Shown here: positions 11,101 through 20,514 of the stretch, in pieces
How the letters are laid out: each line of letters opens with the position of its first letter
Numbering within the stretch: position 1 is the stretch's first letter
Assembly: GCA_039105265.1 (NCBI GenBank)
Contig: JAPFFF010000010.1
Span: 3,782,001-3,846,000 of the forward strand
Length of the DNA stretch: 64,000 bases
From: Tritrichomonas musculus
Lineage: Eukaryota; Parabasalia; Tritrichomonadida; Tritrichomonadidae
Direction: 5' to 3'
Made by a program: the position numbers and the translations under genes
Notes under the pieces: generated by a model
Told to the model about the DNA's origin: nothing
The model's database searches: none
What the model saw: only the letters and a program-made list of their open reading frames with translations

Positions 11101-12256
11101 TTACAACGAAAAATTCTCCCTGGCAACTCCATGATATATCAGCAACTAAGGGTGGCTCATTTTCATGTTTAATAGTTGTTTTAACTGTGGAAAAAACTGA
11201 TTTTAAAGGCAAAATTTTAATAATTCTAAGATGGCGAGTCATGATCATTAGTGATTGAGAAACAGCTAGAACAAAAAGACGACAATCAATACTCCACCAA
11301 ACACATGGAGCTCCAACCCCTTCAATTATGGGCATTGTAGCATCGTACCTTTGAAATACATATTTTCCATTTTCTTGTTTGTCAAAATTTGTAATCGAGT
11401 TAAATATATAAAGCCTATCAAATGGTCTGTATGGTGGTAGAAGCATCGTTAAACAACATACTCCTACTCCTTCATCAGGATTATTAAATACACGCATATC
11501 TTGATACGCAATTTCGCTGTTAATCGGAATAGTTGGAGCAAAATTTGGATCTTCTAGAGTAAAAACTTGTTGTGGCTTCATGCAACCATGATTTGATTTT
11601 CCGTATGTTTTACCATTCATTGTAATAGCACCAGTATTAATCTTAATATCTTGATTACCTGATAAATCAGTCCAAAATCCTGTTCCAATAACTTGCTCGC
11701 AACATTGTTGCCAAATATAAAGATGCTCTTTATAAGCTAGTGCAATTGAATTCCGATTTTCACTAATTGAAATACCAAAAACATTTTTGGTGGTAAAAGA
11801 ATTAGATTTGCCATATGCAAAAGATGGCGAATTGTTTTGCTTAAATTCTGGATTCGTAATTAATAAATCTTCTCCGGATGGTATTTTTAAATACGATATT
11901 GACGAAGCTGCATTGCACGTGTTAATTTTTTCGGAATTATTTTTTGAATTAAGTATTCGCCTAGGATATGGAATAGCAAATATTTTCCCGTTATTTGAAT
12001 TTTCATGATAAAAAATAAAAGGATCGTCTTTTGGTAAATGTAATGAAGCACCTCCGCAAGGAGAAGTAATAATACGATCGACTTTTCCAGGCAGTTTTGG
12101 TTTTTGCTTGATTTGTACAAATTTGCTACTTTCTTTATCAAAAGCATAGACTAAACCTGGTAAAATAAAATAAAGTTCCCCTTTAAAACTTGTAATATAA
12201 AAGCTCTTCTTTGATTTTGTTTTCGGAAGGTGAATTTTTTCATCTCCATCCCACAT
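8138..12256 (-). CDS. Large WD40/beta-propeller protein with low-complexity C-terminal tail
   Basis: About 1372 residues. I place the start at ATG 12256 (MWDGDEK), which has TTCATGTCGT just upstream; the frame is open to 12313 but without an ATG. The first ~460 residues look like beta-propeller blades, with recurring strand signatures such as SWSCQGEFFVVTSVQGQVG and WSIDCRLFVLAVS. A helical region of about 550 residues follows, then a disordered tail with acidic EEEEE runs, KKRRKSKKK, and proline-rich segments. The order propeller, helical solenoid, tail recalls large scaffold proteins such as CPLANE1/C5orf42 or intraflagellar and coat-type scaffolds, but I cannot assign it. Flagellate biology would make a ciliary role plausible; this is inference only. 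Confidence 0.8.
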   Translation of the reverse strand: MWDGDEKIHLPKTKSKKSFYITSFKGELYFILPGLVYAFDKESSKFVQIKQKPKLPGKVDRIITSPCGGASLHLPKDDPFIFYHENSNNGKIFAIPYPRRILNSKNNSEKINTCNAASSISYLKIPSGEDLLITNPEFKQNNSPSFAYGKSNSFTTKNVFGISISENRNSIALAYKEHLYIWQQCCEQVIGTGFWTDLSGNQDIKINTGAITMNGKTYGKSNHGCMKPQQVFTLEDPNFAPTIPINSEIAYQDMRVFNNPDEGVGVCCLTMLLPPYRPFDRLYIFNSITNFDKQENGKYVFQRYDATMPIIEGVGAPCVWWSIDCRLFVLAVSQSLMIMTRHLRIIKILPLKSVFSTVKTTIKHENEPPLVADISWSCQGEFFVVTSVQGQVGIVTRSGISLKHSICALEAFNIKSIGPLLVTADSVIPTLFNIYSPDSLILRRFNLNKTRIPRDLQGLMSLQFPQVSSSKLWDITIKAILKNGISDKTSLVRLLYYTDLFCLFPYYSPLRSLLVPLFEDGAMKAFKSGDDIFTYFVVRCIFRLTRVETKAYSLIHKRLSQSKDRKDRVLFKILDDELNKRDYSITNEEVPRQIKIYQQTLPKEYEMMGKIKTRPYASRNANLDALVDAVIDVLYNNDFGALNSVICNLNIFAELLIHLDQPDKAMVVARHPSIDCDPAQFFIKIATHYSKDAAKLYVSLLRCIKAAPESEMDLRAICVRAIVNILKQKLADSIQKWKNVNKREKETISKLANLEAELQIVHPKDVKQLQDFGIIFAIALCAAGYTACLNYVCLRSTQIPENLRSSVRHLFHLLWFIQWRNLVINAPSNEEIKADALLRLLAFPEFININSVKSQIESFGDYSEDIFKIYIRERPIIEQDPKYTDFLSHCKSKLNYPDLSNVSTSVISMSKISEKIPYSGILIAAIISHMIPWLRCGIPRALANLSCYDSIPKKLIEFEDYKFPSADQDYDYYEEEEEYSSSSSYSSYLSEGEYKGPTKGITTVKQTDLSKIPKVIEDKQPKVEKKQKIEPVIKKRRKSKKKAHIKAELLMPSNKPYTNAKPFEYQNHPQPPVVIHIPNYYPVIDPPTINVEPEPEKPDVGAPIWSFCPNDFVNPQPSEIIIEEEEEFVEEEEEKLPEAPPKPVYVNISTDPINYGPPRKTVETQFEPPPQPPKKKPIVRIIKKKQFVPPPMEEPLQLSISSSESDLYLTPMIPKRDPANDPFPLDEGLRKKIDDKINDINKIPEPQKLPPKPMYVPVKRDIVIPSLDDFSIDKNKYELDPDAFNIKKEKKETMKRIQAIQTIQNAQEFHIDNEMNLTNNTKPQNKNLKRKPKREQTRNKMSNPANEIVAEQFKRDLENQKINYSIKQIDDE

Positions 12257-12543
12257 ACGACATGAACGTTTATTAAAAAATTTTTTATGATTTCGAGTGG
12301 CATTAAAACTCAAGATTTATTTATTATTTACACTTGAATAATCAACGATTTTTCCAAAAAAATACACAATAGATCGCTAATGTAAATATTCCATTTCTCA
12401 AGGAGTTTGCTGGAAAAATAAAATATTTATTTTGTCTTATTAAACAAAAAATGCAGCAAAAATATATATTTATAACGTTTTTATTACGCATACAACATAA
12501 AATAAATAAACAATTTTACCTTCAAACTCGAGATCAATTCAAA

Positions 12544-13422
12544 TTACACACCATATACATAACGACAATTTTCACGAATTTTCTTGAATGCAAATTCTTC
12601 ATTAATTCCTTTTACTGCTGCTATTTCTTTGATAATTGATGGAATCAGAGCAGGCGTTGAAAATTCTTGTTTTAGTTGTGGAGGCATCAAAAAAGGAGAA
12701 TCTGTCTCTGCTAAAATTTTCTCGATTGGAACGTATTTGACTATATCTTTAATATGTTTTGAAACATCTTCTTTATAAAGAATTTTCCCAGTTATTCCAA
12801 AGAAAGCATTTTTCCAATTTGCAAGAACATTCTCACAAAATGATAAGGAGCCTGAAAAGCAGTGAATATGCATAATTTTATCATGTGGAACAAAATTTTT
12901 TAAAACGTCATATGTATCTTCGTCTGCTCTCCTCGTATGAATAACAATCGGCATTGTTCGTTTTTCAAAATTGTTAGAATTTATATTTTTTTGGTATATT
13001 TGGTTTGAAATTTCAATCTGTCGAATAAAATACTTTTTTTGTAAGTCAATTGTTGATTCACCTTTATATCGATCAAATCCAATTTCACCAATTGCCCTTA
13101 CTCTTGGATCAGTTAGAAAATGGTTTATTAATTTATCTTCATATTCTTTATTATACTGTTTAATGAATAAAGGATGCAACCCTACAGCATAAAATATTTT
13201 AGGATGTCTTACTTTAAAAAACGCGTCAAATTGAGATACATTTTCTAATGGAATAGAGATACAGCCATCAAATCCTTTCGGCCAATTTGATGATAATGAA
13301 TTAAAAGGAAAATTTGGTTCTAGTTTCATTTTTTGTAGGATTCCATTAATATGGCAATGCGAATCGAAATATTTAAAACTCTTTGAATGCAACATTTTTA
13401 CAAATTTATGTTTTCTGTTCAT
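12544..13422 (-). CDS. TatD-family metal-dependent deoxyribonuclease
   Basis: A 292-residue protein of normal TatD length. Metal ligands of the family are visible in order: DSHCH near residue 20, GEIGFD (Glu), VIHTR (His), HIHCFSG (His) and AETDSPFL (Asp) near the C-terminus. TatD enzymes are TIM-barrel hydrolases with 3'-5' exonuclease activity in DNA repair or apoptotic DNA breakdown. No targeting signal is evident. The annotated ATG at 13422 gives a nine-residue basic extension before a second methionine (MLHSKSF), either of which could be used. The first codons are duplicated upstream (see the repeat at 13400-13465). Confidence 0.93.
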   Translation of the reverse strand: MNRKHKFVKMLHSKSFKYFDSHCHINGILQKMKLEPNFPFNSLSSNWPKGFDGCISIPLENVSQFDAFFKVRHPKIFYAVGLHPLFIKQYNKEYEDKLINHFLTDPRVRAIGEIGFDRYKGESTIDLQKKYFIRQIEISNQIYQKNINSNNFEKRTMPIVIHTRRADEDTYDVLKNFVPHDKIMHIHCFSGSLSFCENVLANWKNAFFGITGKILYKEDVSKHIKDIVKYVPIEKILAETDSPFLMPPQLKQEFSTPALIPSIIKEIAAVKGINEEFAFKKIRENCRYVYGV

Positions 13423-13465
13423 AATTGGCCCTTAAAAAATACAAATTTATGTTTTCTGTTCATAA
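13400..13465. repeat. Duplicated start region of the TatD gene
   Basis: A ~25-bp sequence that encodes the first eight codons of the nuclease occurs twice, 41 bp apart. Read on the minus strand, the upstream copy opens with an ATG at about 13463, gives the same first eight residues, then runs into a stop immediately at the true start. It therefore forms a 14-codon upstream ORF that overlaps the main start by one base (TATGA). Confidence 0.75.
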
Positions 13466-13611
13466 ACGTTTACCAGTTTTTTTCTCGATATTTTTTAATA
13501 AACTATATATACTATTAAAAAGAAGATAATTAATATAACTAAAGACAATTACAATTAAACAAACAAAAAAAAAAAAATACTAATATATATATATATAAAA
13601 CAAATTAACAA

Positions 13612-16600
13612 TCAAGAGTTACCCTTTTGTTCTCTGTGGCCAAAAGGAAGAGCATCACCTTTTCCTTTTTTCTTTGTTTGGTTTAGTGCTAATTGAGGAT
13701 CCAGCGTATATTTAATTGGAATTTCATTTGTTTTCAGCATCCATGGATGAGATAAAATTTGCTGCACAGTGAGTCTTTCATGTGGCACTTTATTCAAAAT
13801 TCCTTTCAACATGAAGATAACTGAACTTGAGAAATTTTTAGGATAAATTATATCACCACGCTTTACTCTTTCACTTATAGACATTTTTCCACCTTTGTGT
13901 TTATTTTTGTCTTTTTTCTCGTCAGATTCTTTCTCACGACTACTTTCATTCATATCGCTCATTGCTCTTCTTCCGGTAGCACGGCCAGTTCTAATAGAAG
14001 GCAGTGGTGAATTTACTTTAGTAGAATTTTCATTTGTGTTATTATTATTATTATTATTATCATCATTATTATCATTTTTATTTGAAGCGGTTGGTCTAGA
14101 TGATTTCTGTGGTTGGACCTGTTCGATATTATGAGCGCTTTTATTAATTTTAGCCCTCATAGCAGCCGTATTTGTCAATTTAGGTTTTTTGATAGTAACC
14201 GTCGAAATTGACCTTCCATTTCCAGCTTTAGGAATTTTATAGCTATTCAAGAGGCAGCTTGGATCATTTTTATCCATCTCGGCATCTCTGAAAGGGTTCA
14301 TTCCAGCCAACATTTCGAACAAAATAATGCCGCACGACCAAATGTCATTAGCCGCGCCGTCGAATGGAATTTTAAACGTCTCAGGGGCCATATAAATCAA
14401 GGGACCTCTATTAACCGACGTAATTTCACCAGGAAAGGCCAAATGGCACAAACTAAAGTCCATTATTCTGACGTGGTTCTGATAGAAGACGATCGTATTT
14501 GGCGTCAATTGACCATGAATGACGCCGTTTGAATGCATGTGCTGAACGCCGTAAATGAGCTCTCTAAAAATGGGTCTGGCTGCCTCTTCTGAGAGGATTC
14601 CGTTCTTCATCATTATGTCGGCCAATTCAAAATTTTCAGTATCGGGGAACATCAAGTAGTGAAAAAGTTCATCTTCAAGATATTTGACCATTTTCAATAC
14701 ATTTATGTGATGAAGACGTTTATTTGATTCAATTTCTGAGGTTATTTGTTCGGCGCATTCTTGGTTGTGCGGCGATATTTTTGAGATGATTTTCCCTTTC
14801 AAACGTTTAAGATTGTTTTCTGGAGGTTTTTGTTCAGGTTGCAGCCTTTGCTGAATTGATTGATTTAATTGCAAATGAAGTTGCTGAAGTTGCTTTATCT
14901 CCTGAAGAACTTGTTTAAGTTCTTGTACCTGCTGCTGCTGAGAGATCGATTGCTGCAGCTGTTGCTGGAGATTTTGAAGTTGTGATAGCTGGCCTTGTAA
15001 ATTTTGAATTTCTTTTTGCTGCGCTTGCAATTCTTGAACTTTTTTCTCTTGTAATTTGGGCTGGACTTTCTGTTCTGGAATTTGTTTGAGTAATTGTTGA
15101 ATTTTCGGCTCAATTAATTTTGTTTGATTGCGAAGCTGACGGAGCTGTAGAGGTAATTGTAAATGTTGTAACGGTGGCTGTAACATTTGAAGTTGTTGGT
15201 GGAGATTCGATTGAATACTTAATTGTTGATATTGAATATTTTGTAAATCTTGCTGTAATTGTGGATTTTCAGGCTGAATTTGAATTTGTTCTTCTTGTTG
15301 AGTTTCATAACAATGAATTTGCTGTTGAATATCTTGAATTATTTGTTGCTGTCTCTGACGATATTGCTGTTGTTGCTCTTGAAGGGGTAATTGCTGTTGC
15401 TGCAATTCTTTCTGCTGTTTTATTAATTGCTGCAATACTTTTTGAAGTTCTTGTAATTTTTGAAGTTGATTTAATTGCTTCTGAATTTCATTTAATTGGT
15501 TTTGTTGCTGAATTTGTTGCTGGACTTGCTTCGTCATTTCTTGAATTAACTGCTGTTGAAACTGTTGTTGTAATTGTTGCTGCTGTTGTTGTAATTGTTG
15601 TAATTGTCTCGGCTGAAGTTGCTGTTGAGGAAGTAATAATTGAATTTGAAGTTGTCTTTGTTGTTGTTGAACTTGCTGAATTTGTTGTTGTAATTGTTGT
15701 TGTTTTTGGAGTTGCTTAAGTTGTTGTTGTAATTGCTGAAGTTGAAATTTTAACTGTTCTTGAGGCTGAGGAGGTTCTAAGATTAAATTTGAATTTGGAT
15801 ATTGTTGAGTCTGTTGGTATTGAAGTAATTGAGCTAATTGTTGTTGCTGATCTTCTATGTTGAATGTAATTTTATCGTCAATCTGCTTCTGCTTTTCTAT
15901 ATACATTTGTTGGAGGTCTTCGATTTGTTGTTGAACTTGTTGCTGCTGCGTCTGAAGCTGTTGGATTTGCTGTAGCATTTGCTGCTGTTGTTGTTGAGAT
16001 TGTTGACTTTGCTGTTGCTGTTGTTGTTGTTGTAATTGATTTTGCTGTCTTTGTAGCTTGTGTAAATGCTGTAAAAATTGGTGTTGTTGATAAATTATTT
16101 GATTTTGTAGCATTTGTTGTAATTGACACCGTTGTTCTTGCTGTTGCTTTTGTAAATTCTGTATTTGTTGTTGAATAAGTTGTTTTAATTCTTGCTGCTG
16201 TAATTGCTGAAGTTGTTGCTGTAGTTCTTGAAGTTGCTGTAATTGTTTGATTTGTATTTGCTGTTGCCGTATTTGCTGCTGCTGAAGCTGTATTTGTTGG
16301 TTTTGCTGGTTTAATAACTGCTGAATTTGCATTTGTTGAAGTTGGAGTTCTGGAGGAATCTGAAGTTGTGGAGGCAATTGAAGTTGTAATAGTTGTAAAA
16401 GTTGCTGTTGAAGCTGCTGATGTTGTTGTTGCTGAGATTGTTGAAGTTGTGCTTGCTGCTGTAAAAGAAGCTGTTGTTGTTGTAATTGTTGCTGTTTCTG
16501 ATTTTGCTGATTTTGTTGATTTTGTTGGTTTTGTAGATTTTGCTGGCTTTGTTGTTGATTTTGCTGTTGTGATGATTGAAATTGATTTTGTTGAGGCTGA

Positions 16601-18306
16601 TTTGGCTGCAATTGATGTTGTTGAATTTGTAATAATTGCTGATGAACTTCTTGGAATTCTTGCTGTCGATGGAATTCATTTTCAAGGAGTTGAATCTCCT
16701 GAATTTGCTGTAATTGCTGTTGCTGTTGTTTTAATATTTGTAATTGTTGAATTAATTGATTTTGGAATTGCTGTTGCAATTCTTCTAGTAGCTGCTGTAA
16801 TAGTTTCTTTAGCTGTTGTTGTAGTTCATGTAATTGCTGTTGCATGAGTTGTTGGACTAGTAACTGTAATTTTGATAATTTTTGTAATTGCAATTGCTGC
16901 TGTAAATATTGAAGTTGCTGTTGTAATTGCAGTTGTTGTTGCATTTGCTGCTGTAAACGCTTTTGTAGCTGCTGATGTCGTAGCTGCTGAGGTGTTGGTG
17001 TAACTTGTTGAATTTGCATCTGTTGCTGAAATTGTTGTTGCTGTTGTTGTACTTGTTGCATTTGCTGGTATTGATGATGTAGTTGTAGCAATTGTTGCAG
17101 GTATTGCTGAAGCTGCTGTTCCAATTGGCTCTGCAATTGTGGCCCTATCTGTTGTTTTGGAACAGCAGGAGCTCCGCCATTCTCATTGAAATCAACATTA
17201 ACAATATGTCCATATGCTGAATGTTTGTTTCCTAAAGAAAAGGAGTAATGTATATTTGCTTTAACAACTTCATCTGGAATTCCGTCTGAAGTTGCTGCCT
17301 GACAACGTTGAAGAGTAGATTTAAGAGCTTTGATAGCTCCAAGAAACTTAACTTGATCAGCTGTCGGTACTGATAACTTCTTCTCTTCATCATCTTCTTC
17401 CTTTTTAGATGCAGCTATTTTTTCTTTCTTTTTCTTTTCTTCTTCATCTAAATCTTTCATTTGCTCCTCTTTGAGTCTCTTTTCCTCCTCTTCTTTCTTT
17501 TTCTTCTCCAATTCTTCTAACTTTCTTTTCTTTTCTTCAGGTGATAAATTTTTCATTTTCTTTTTTTCTAACCTTTGTCTCTTTTTCTCTTTTCTTTGCT
17601 GAATTATCTTTGCTTTTTCTTCATCTTTTTTCTTCTTTATTTCATCTTTCAACCGTTTCTTTCTTTTCTTTAAAATACCTTGTACTTTTTTAATTTCAGC
17701 TTCATAATAGAGGGAAGTAATCCAGTTTAATAAAATCTGCGGATATTGAAAAATACTTGGCATTTGCTTAAGTAGAGGATTTCCAAATTCCCTATTTCTT
17801 TCTTCGATAAAATTAGCAAGAGTTGGAAATTGTTCACAAACTCTCAAAAATTCTTCACGATATAAATAATAGTGATGGACATATAATTGGAAAAAATGAA
17901 GAAGATTTGGTACAGCATCAATCCATTTACCAATAGGACCTTGAAGATCATCAGGTGATTCGCAATTAGAACTTAATCCGTTTTCTCCAGTTACAAACTC
18001 TCTTCGTTGATCAATTATCTTTTTAACAAATGTTAAAATAACCCAAATTGTTGGATCAATAACATGAAGCTCTGAATGAGAATTTAAATATTCAAGAATT
18101 GGTATACATACCATTGTATAAAATCTTTCTACATTTGCGATATCATCATTTTCAAATTGGAACAAGTCCGTTAAAATATCTGATCGAATTATTTGCGGTT
18201 CGCTTTTCTCTTCTTCTTCCTTTGTATCTTTCCATTCTTCTTCTTCCTCTTCTTCATCTTCATCATCTCTTTTTGCTTTACTACTATACCTTTTTTCTTG
18301 ATTCAT
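13612..18306 (-). CDS. Giant Gln-rich protein: RhoGEF-like N-terminus, poly-Q body, C-terminal pseudokinase
   Basis: About 1564 residues from ATG 18306; the frame extends to 18312 without another ATG. An acidic leader (residues 15-35) is followed at about 55-205 by a helical domain that resembles a Dbl-homology (RhoGEF) fold, including FYTMVCIPILEYL, YHHYYLYREEFLRV-like helices and LLKQMPSIFQYPQILLNWI, close to the conserved last helix of DH domains. A Lys/Glu coiled coil (205-310) precedes roughly 770 residues dominated by glutamine. The C-terminal ~370 residues are a protein kinase fold in which HRD is HGQ (VIHGQLTPN) and DFG is DFS, so the catalytic aspartate is lost and it is predicted to be a pseudokinase. 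APE is kept (MAPET). The kinase part is more GC-rich than the poly-Q part. A scaffold linking small GTPases to other proteins is plausible. Confidence 0.82.
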   Translation of the reverse strand: MNQEKRYSSKAKRDDEDEEEEEEEWKDTKEEEEKSEPQIIRSDILTDLFQFENDDIANVERFYTMVCIPILEYLNSHSELHVIDPTIWVILTFVKKIIDQRREFVTGENGLSSNCESPDDLQGPIGKWIDAVPNLLHFFQLYVHHYYLYREEFLRVCEQFPTLANFIEERNREFGNPLLKQMPSIFQYPQILLNWITSLYYEAEIKKVQGILKKRKKRLKDEIKKKKDEEKAKIIQQRKEKKRQRLEKKKMKNLSPEEKKRKLEELEKKKKEEEEKRLKEEQMKDLDEEEKKKKEKIAASKKEEDDEEKKLSVPTADQVKFLGAIKALKSTLQRCQAATSDGIPDEVVKANIHYSFSLGNKHSAYGHIVNVDFNENGGAPAVPKQQIGPQLQSQLEQQLQQYLQQLLQLHHQYQQMQQVQQQQQQFQQQMQIQQVTPTPQQLRHQQLQKRLQQQMQQQLQLQQQLQYLQQQLQLQKLSKLQLLVQQLMQQQLHELQQQLKKLLQQLLEELQQQFQNQLIQQLQILKQQQQQLQQIQEIQLLENEFHRQQEFQEVHQQLLQIQQHQLQPNQPQQNQFQSSQQQNQQQSQQNLQNQQNQQNQQNQKQQQLQQQQLLLQQQAQLQQSQQQQHQQLQQQLLQLLQLQLPPQLQIPPELQLQQMQIQQLLNQQNQQIQLQQQQIRQQQIQIKQLQQLQELQQQLQQLQQQELKQLIQQQIQNLQKQQQEQRCQLQQMLQNQIIYQQHQFLQHLHKLQRQQNQLQQQQQQQQSQQSQQQQQQMLQQIQQLQTQQQQVQQQIEDLQQMYIEKQKQIDDKITFNIEDQQQQLAQLLQYQQTQQYPNSNLILEPPQPQEQLKFQLQQLQQQLKQLQKQQQLQQQIQQVQQQQRQLQIQLLLPQQQLQPRQLQQLQQQQQQLQQQFQQQLIQEMTKQVQQQIQQQNQLNEIQKQLNQLQKLQELQKVLQQLIKQQKELQQQQLPLQEQQQQYRQRQQQIIQDIQQQIHCYETQQEEQIQIQPENPQLQQDLQNIQYQQLSIQSNLHQQLQMLQPPLQHLQLPLQLRQLRNQTKLIEPKIQQLLKQIPEQKVQPKLQEKKVQELQAQQKEIQNLQGQLSQLQNLQQQLQQSISQQQQVQELKQVLQEIKQLQQLHLQLNQSIQQRLQPEQKPPENNLKRLKGKIISKISPHNQECAEQITSEIESNKRLHHINVLKMVKYLEDELFHYLMFPDTENFELADIMMKNGILSEEAARPIFRELIYGVQHMHSNGVIHGQLTPNTIVFYQNHVRIMDFSLCHLAFPGEITSVNRGPLIYMAPETFKIPFDGAANDIWSCGIILFEMLAGMNPFRDAEMDKNDPSCLLNSYKIPKAGNGRSISTVTIKKPKLTNTAAMRAKINKSAHNIEQVQPQKSSRPTASNKNDNNDDNNNNNNNTNENSTKVNSPLPSIRTGRATGRRAMSDMNESSREKESDEKKDKNKHKGGKMSISERVKRGDIIYPKNFSSSVIFMLKGILNKVPHERLTVQQILSHPWMLKTNEIPIKYTLDPQLALNQTKKKGKGDALPFGHREQKGNS

Positions 18307-18381
18307 TTTCAAACTAAAAAAAAAAAACGAGTTTTAAAATACGATTAAAATAAATTCAAAAAAAAAAATATTAGAAATAGA

Positions 18382-19377
18382 ATGTGTGGGGAAACTTATA
18401 CTTTCTCAAAATTGGCTCTAGATTTTATGATGAAATTAATATTATTAATAAATATAATCATTATATATCATAATATATTAATAACTAAGCATTTTCAACC
18501 TACAATTTAAAGATAAATGAATTTTAAAATTATTTTTTAAAAAAATTCAATAGAAAAGAGAATATTTTATTTTACATAAATTGTTATTATATATATAATA
18601 AAATATATTAGCTATATTAAACATTTATTTTCAGATTTCTAATTTGTATTTGAAAATATTTCCAAATATCTAATTTTTTTATTTACATTTCACTTGGTTT
18701 TTTGATAGAAAATTTAAGAGAAAATTATGTGGTGTGAAATGTTCAGTATAGAAAATAATGTGGTGTGATATGAATAATTGAATATAGTATCTTAATATAT
18801 CTCATGATTTTTAATATAAATTTCTAATATTTTTATTATAATAATTATAAAGTATTAGATTGTAATTATTTGCAAATTCATTTTTTATAATATTTGAAAT
18901 CTACTAAGTTATAAATCAAATATTTTTTCCAAGTCGATTTTCTAAAAATTGTAGGTTCAAATTATAGCAGGATCGGACTATATTAATTTATGAAGTATGT
19001 ATATTTGATAGCCTGAATTAAGTTGAAAAATCTAGTGCCAATCTTATCACAATTCAATTTAAAATTTTATAATCATTTTCTTAATTTAACTCATCAATTA
19101 AATCAGTTTTGTTTGTTTTTATACAGCTAACATATTTTATTTTACATATAAAACAAATATATTGATCTAATTTAAACTCTATAAATTTTATTGTTGAAAA
19201 ATGGAGAAAAATATTAATTATTCCAAACTCTTAAAAATAAATGAAAATATTATTTTTATATAATTAAGTTATTGCACAATAATATACATGAATATTGTTT
19301 GCCCAAAATTAATATTTATTGAATTATCATAAAAATAAGTTTTTTCAAAATACGTTATTTTGAGTTTCCCCACACAT
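18382..19377. mobile_element. 996-bp non-autonomous DNA transposon, 8-bp TSD
   Basis: The ends are inverted repeats beginning ATGTGTGGGGAAACT (left, 18382) and its complement (right, ending 19377). An exact 8-bp target duplication GAAATAGA flanks it at 18374-18381 and 19378-19385. The interior is AT-rich without a coding frame. The termini resemble those of the 1357-bp element at 29903 and 40902 (AAATGTATGGAAACT), so they likely share a transposase source. Eight-bp duplications are typical of hAT and P-type transposases. Confidence 0.85.
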
Positions 19378-19538
19378 GAAATAGATTTGATTTTATTTAA
19401 ATACGAATGAAATAGATTAAAAAAAAAAAGAATTAAAAGTGTGCATGAGGGTAAAGGAAAGGATCTTTTATTATTATATAACTAATCACAATATATTATA
19501 TTACAAATAATTTTAAATCCATTGAGAGATTAACAAGC

Positions 19539-19985
19539 TTAAACTGGAATTTCATTATTATTTTTGCTTCTTTTTCCGATATTTATTCTGCCTTTATGTG
19601 ATTTAGATTCCTTTTTCATATGTTCCTTATTCTTTTTTTCTTTATGTTCTCTCTCCTTTCTTTCTTTTTTCTCTTCTTTTTCTTTTTGGCGTTCTTCTTT
19701 CGACTTTTTAGGTTTTGGTTGGTAAGGATAACCGTATGGAGGAGTACCTGGTGGACCTATCGTAGGATGAAAAGGTGGTGGTCCTGCTGGTTTATTCGTA
19801 ACTTGAAATGGCGGAGCACCTGGTTTTTGAGTTGGGTGATAAGGTGGAGCTCCCTGTGTTCCTTGAGCAGGATGATATGGTGGTGCACCTCCTGATTTTT
19901 GATTAGGAGCGTATGCACCTGTTTCTTTATCATAATTCACAAAATTGTTTGAAGGGTCTTTAAAATAATTCGTTGTTTTCGACAT
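19539..19985 (-). CDS. Proline-rich repeat protein with Lys/Glu-rich tail
   Basis: A 148-residue protein. Residues ~30-90 contain five or six imperfect repeats around GAPPYHP (GGAPPYHPAQG, GAPPYHPTQ, GAPPFQVT, GPPPFHPT, GTPPYGYP). Residues 92-135 are almost entirely K/E/R (KSKEERQKEKEEKKERK). No signal peptide or membrane segment is present. PPxY-like motifs could bind WW domains, and the charged tail is likely a single helix or nucleic-acid-binding segment; both are inferences. ATG at 19985 is clear. No family is recognised. Confidence 0.7.
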   Translation of the reverse strand: MSKTTNYFKDPSNNFVNYDKETGAYAPNQKSGGAPPYHPAQGTQGAPPYHPTQKPGAPPFQVTNKPAGPPPFHPTIGPPGTPPYGYPYQPKPKKSKEERQKEKEEKKERKEREHKEKKNKEHMKKESKSHKGRINIGKRSKNNNEIPV

Positions 19986-20514
19986 TTAAAATAAATGATA
20001 TGAGATTTATCGAGATTTTAATACTTTCAAAAAGTTTTATTCAATTATTATCTTTTTGTGATTTTCAATAAAATAAATTTATTCATTCAATTTTTTCTAT
20101 AAAATAATGCAACTTTTTCTCGATTTATTTTTTCTTTGGTCAATTTTTCTTAGTGCATTCAAAATCAAATAAAAAAAAAAAAATTGAAAAAATAGAGCAT
20201 ATTTTATATTAATCAATTATCGATTTCGAAAATCGGAGAATAATGAGCCTATTTTGAAGCTTCCTGAAATAAATATTGATAAGATTTGGGATTATTATTT
20301 ATTAAGTGAAAAATTTTGACATCAAATGATATCATTTACTAAGAGTATTGTACCATCTTTTTGGGAATGAGAACACTTAATTTTTAAAAAAAATTATAAT
20401 TGTATTAATTGAATTCAAATTAATTTTGGCATATTTTTTCCCAAACCGATTGTACGATATGTCAAAAAACACAAAAAAATTTGATAAGTCTAATTGACAG
20501 CTACATTAAGAGCA

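Noticed and set aside
12257-12313. Extra 19 codons at the start of the large propeller protein
   Set aside because: No ATG in this stretch; it would need a TTG start.
15120-16847. Long plus-strand frames rich in Val/Ala/Glu (15120-15719, 16368-16847)
   Set aside because: They are antisense to CAG/CAA-type poly-Gln codons of the giant minus-strand gene and have only the composition that predicts.
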